Made by a program: the position numbers and the translations under genes. Below, piece after piece: positions 5,490 through 7,461 of a DNA stretch of 7,461 bases. Numbering within the stretch: the first letter of the stretch is position 1; every line of letters starts with the position of its first letter. Source of the DNA: Candidatus Aegiribacteria sp. (GTDB lineage: Bacteria > Fermentibacterota > Fermentibacteria > Fermentibacterales > JCC-6); the NCBI GenBank assembly GCA_030600975.1, contig JAUVUL010000073.1:1-7461 (forward strand), read 5' to 3'. The notes below the pieces were generated by a model. The model saw only the letters and a program-made list of their open reading frames with translations. It ran no database searches and was not told the DNA's origin.

Positions 5490-7461
5490 CTATCTGATAA
5501 CCATAGCTTGCTGTGTGAGGGTTCCTTCATCGGTTGTGAGCCTGATGAAGTAGACTCCACTGGCGATTTCAGATCCGGGAGCCCAGGTTACACTGTGACT
5601 TCCAGATTCAACCGAACCGTTAAGTATGGTCTCGACCATTCGGCCGGATACATCGTAAACGGTGATTTCAACGTTTCCACTGAAAGGAACACTGAATCCA
5701 AGGGACGCGTTCGCGACTATCGGGTTGGGGTAAGGCCTGTCAAGGGACAGGGCGATTGAGGATCCCTCTGAGCCGGCGATACCTGTTCCGATGATGGTTA
5801 TCTCGCCGATGTCGTATCTGTAATCATGCAGGAATGCGCCAACGTGCATTAGACCGCCTGTGGGAACTGTGATATTGATGAGAGCTACTCCGGAAGCGTT
5901 GGTTGTACCTTCTTCGTAGCATGTCATGGCGTCGGTGACCATATCAACACCGTCTGTCAATGTGACGTTAACACCCGGAACAGGAGTCCCGGCATCGGTT
6001 ACAGTTATGCTGATGTCCTGGGTTCCGGGGCTTACCGAAGCCGGTGCAGCGATAAGAAGTTCTCCCGGCTCGCCTGCCGTGTCAAAGGTCCATGTATCCA
6101 TTGCAGGATCTCCGAACCAGATGTACATCTTTGCGTTGGTAAGACCATAGGAACCATGATTGGCTATTATCCAGGAAGTTCCGGCGTTCAGCGCCTCGCC
6201 TATGCGGAAAATCCCGGTATCGTAGAGGGCTATATAGATCTGCTTTATATGATCATGGTTTGGTTCGGTGTAGGAGGGGTCGTAGGCAGCGAAGTTACCG
6301 CTGCATCCGTTGGTCGCCCACTGCCATGCTTCCGCAAGACACGTAGTACCCGGTATATATTCACCGCAGAGACATGCCATGTTGAAAACAGGGGGCATGA
6401 AAGTGTTAATTAAGGCGTTGATATTGGTTACATTCCATCCGGGAGACCATGTCCAGGAGGTCACTCCACCGTGGCCCCTGTAGGTAACCGTACCTATACC
6501 GTTGTTAATAGCGTCAGAAACCATTACGGCGGTGCCGCCTTCGGGGGGATATACCTTGATGAAGGTCTTATCGCAGAGGCCGTAGGAGTAAGCCGCGATC
6601 TGGTTGCAGCAGAGCGTATACTTGCCTGGATATAGTTCTCCGTGGGCAGCAAGAACAGTTTCGCTTGGAGTTATGCCAGTTGTATATGAATCATCGAAGC
6701 CGTAATCCATGTAGCCCCCGATGATCTTGTCAACCTGGAGCTCTATCTGTGCCTGGTTACCGGTGAGACGGCCGACAGCTACCTCAGGGTAATCATCGCT
6801 TCCGGTGAGGCAGGCGTAGTAGTAATCTCCATAGAAACCTCCATAGTTATACGAAGGCAAATCAGTGTGGGTACCTGCCAGGCACGCGAAGCGGGTTACA
6901 CCGCTAGTGTAATTATCCATTATGGCATTTTTTACATCGGTGGTGGTTGCGCCGGATGCCGCAAGGGTTTCAACCCTTACATGAAGTCCAAGATAATGAT
7001 GAGTCTCGAAGAGTTCTGTTACCCAGTCTACGGTGTTTTCGGTGCATACAAAGACGTATTCGACACCGTCGTCCCTGGTACCTCCAATGGGTGTGGCAGA
7101 AGCTTCAAAGACGTCCCAGTTGATTACACTCCGCTCCATCTCCTGAGCCATTGAGGGATTAACCGGATCGGCAAGCTGCTCAGCATTTCCCTCAAAATCA
7201 ACCCTCAGGGTAATACTGCATGCAACTTCCAGGTTTCCGGAGGAAGGGTTGTAACTGAAGGGATTTACCACGAGCCTTGCGACATTCAGCCCCGACCAAA
7301 TACCTTCGTTATCAACCTCTACCCATTCGGAGGGATCCCTTTCGTATCCCTGTTAGAATTCTTCGCTTATGACTAAGGTGTACGGTTCATGGGCCATGTC
7401 GTTCCCGTGGGGCTGGCTGGGAAGATGTGCAGTGGTGCTGTACGCGTTGGAGGTGGTTGCC
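5490..7461 (-). CDS. Gingipain-like peptidase (family C25), copy 2; 5' end cut by the window, with an in-frame stop in the pro-region
   Basis: This paralogue of the downstream protease has the same architecture minus the N-terminus, which lies outside the window. Numbered from the GTG at 7271: the end of the pro-region (to about 66), the catalytic domain with His267 (TYRGHGG) and Cys300 (FNMACLCG), again 33 residues apart, ending MYIWFGDPAMDTWT; an Ig-like domain (about 404-486); and a FlgD-like sorting-type domain (about 510-593, PYPNPI, VYDVSGRMVETI, ASGVYFIRL, ending AMVIR). Homology to copy 1 continues in the same frame from 7272 to the window edge (DMAHEPY, VISEEF, QGYERDPSEW), so GTG 7271 is not the true start. 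One TAA at 7353-7355 interrupts this stretch where copy 1 has a Tyr codon. It may be a sequencing error, since differences crowd at this end, or a real nonsense mutation making a pseudogene. By eye the two proteins agree at about two thirds to three quarters of positions. Copy 2 has extra cysteines, including one two residues after the catalytic Cys. Confidence 0.9.
7353..7355 (-). other. In-frame TAA stop inside the copy 2 pro-region
   Basis: On the minus strand the codons read GAA GAA TTC TAA CAG GGA TAC. Copy 1 has GAA GAA TTC TAC CAG GGA TAC at the matching place (EEFYQGY). The reading frame on both sides stays homologous to copy 1, so this is a point change rather than a frameshift. Whether it is biological or an error near a sequence end cannot be decided from one sequence. 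Confidence 0.9.

Noticed and set aside
7269..7271. GTG as the start codon of C25 copy 2
   Set aside because: Homology to copy 1 continues in the same frame upstream of it to the window edge, and no ribosome binding site precedes it; starting here would remove the signal peptide and most of the pro-region.

Overview
The window carries four genes, all read right to left (minus strand) and tightly packed. Base composition is close to half GC by eye. Two features suggest a Gram-negative bacterium of the FCB assemblage (Bacteroidota and allied candidate phyla such as Fermentibacteria, Cloacimonadota or WOR-3-like lineages): two secreted gingipain-family (C25) proteases, each with a FlgD-like / type IX secretion-type C-terminal domain, and a DUF1846 protein. 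That placement is an inference from gene content. No rRNA, tRNA or marker gene is present to confirm it.

Layout in the direction of transcription (high to low coordinates). At 7461-5490 is a C25 protease (copy 2) whose 5' end is cut by the window edge and whose pro-region contains an in-frame TAA. A strong GC-rich hairpin at 5441-5465 follows its stop and separates it from a complete paralogue (copy 1, 5338-3053). Copy 1 has a signal peptide, pro-region, catalytic domain with the His/Cys dyad, Ig-like domain and C-terminal sorting-type domain. After an 87-bp spacer comes a cytoplasmic GAF + PP2C (RsbU/SpoIIE-type) serine/threonine phosphatase (2965-1700), with a TTG start behind a strong GGAGG. 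Its stop codon overlaps by one base (TAATG) the start of a full-length DUF1846/UPF0371 protein (1700-195).

The two proteases form a tandem duplication that probably makes two related, differently specialised exported peptidases. The phosphatase and DUF1846 genes look translationally coupled and may act together, but the sequence shows no link between them and the proteases beyond co-orientation.

The left end (1-142) is a perfect spacer-free 142-bp palindrome that starts exactly at base 1. It is most simply a fold-back or assembly boundary at a contig end; a real long inverted repeat or hairpin end cannot be excluded. The right end also looks less reliable: differences from the paralogue cluster there and include the stop codon. 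I found no CRISPR array, insertion sequence, phage gene or RNA gene, and no clearly new multi-gene system.
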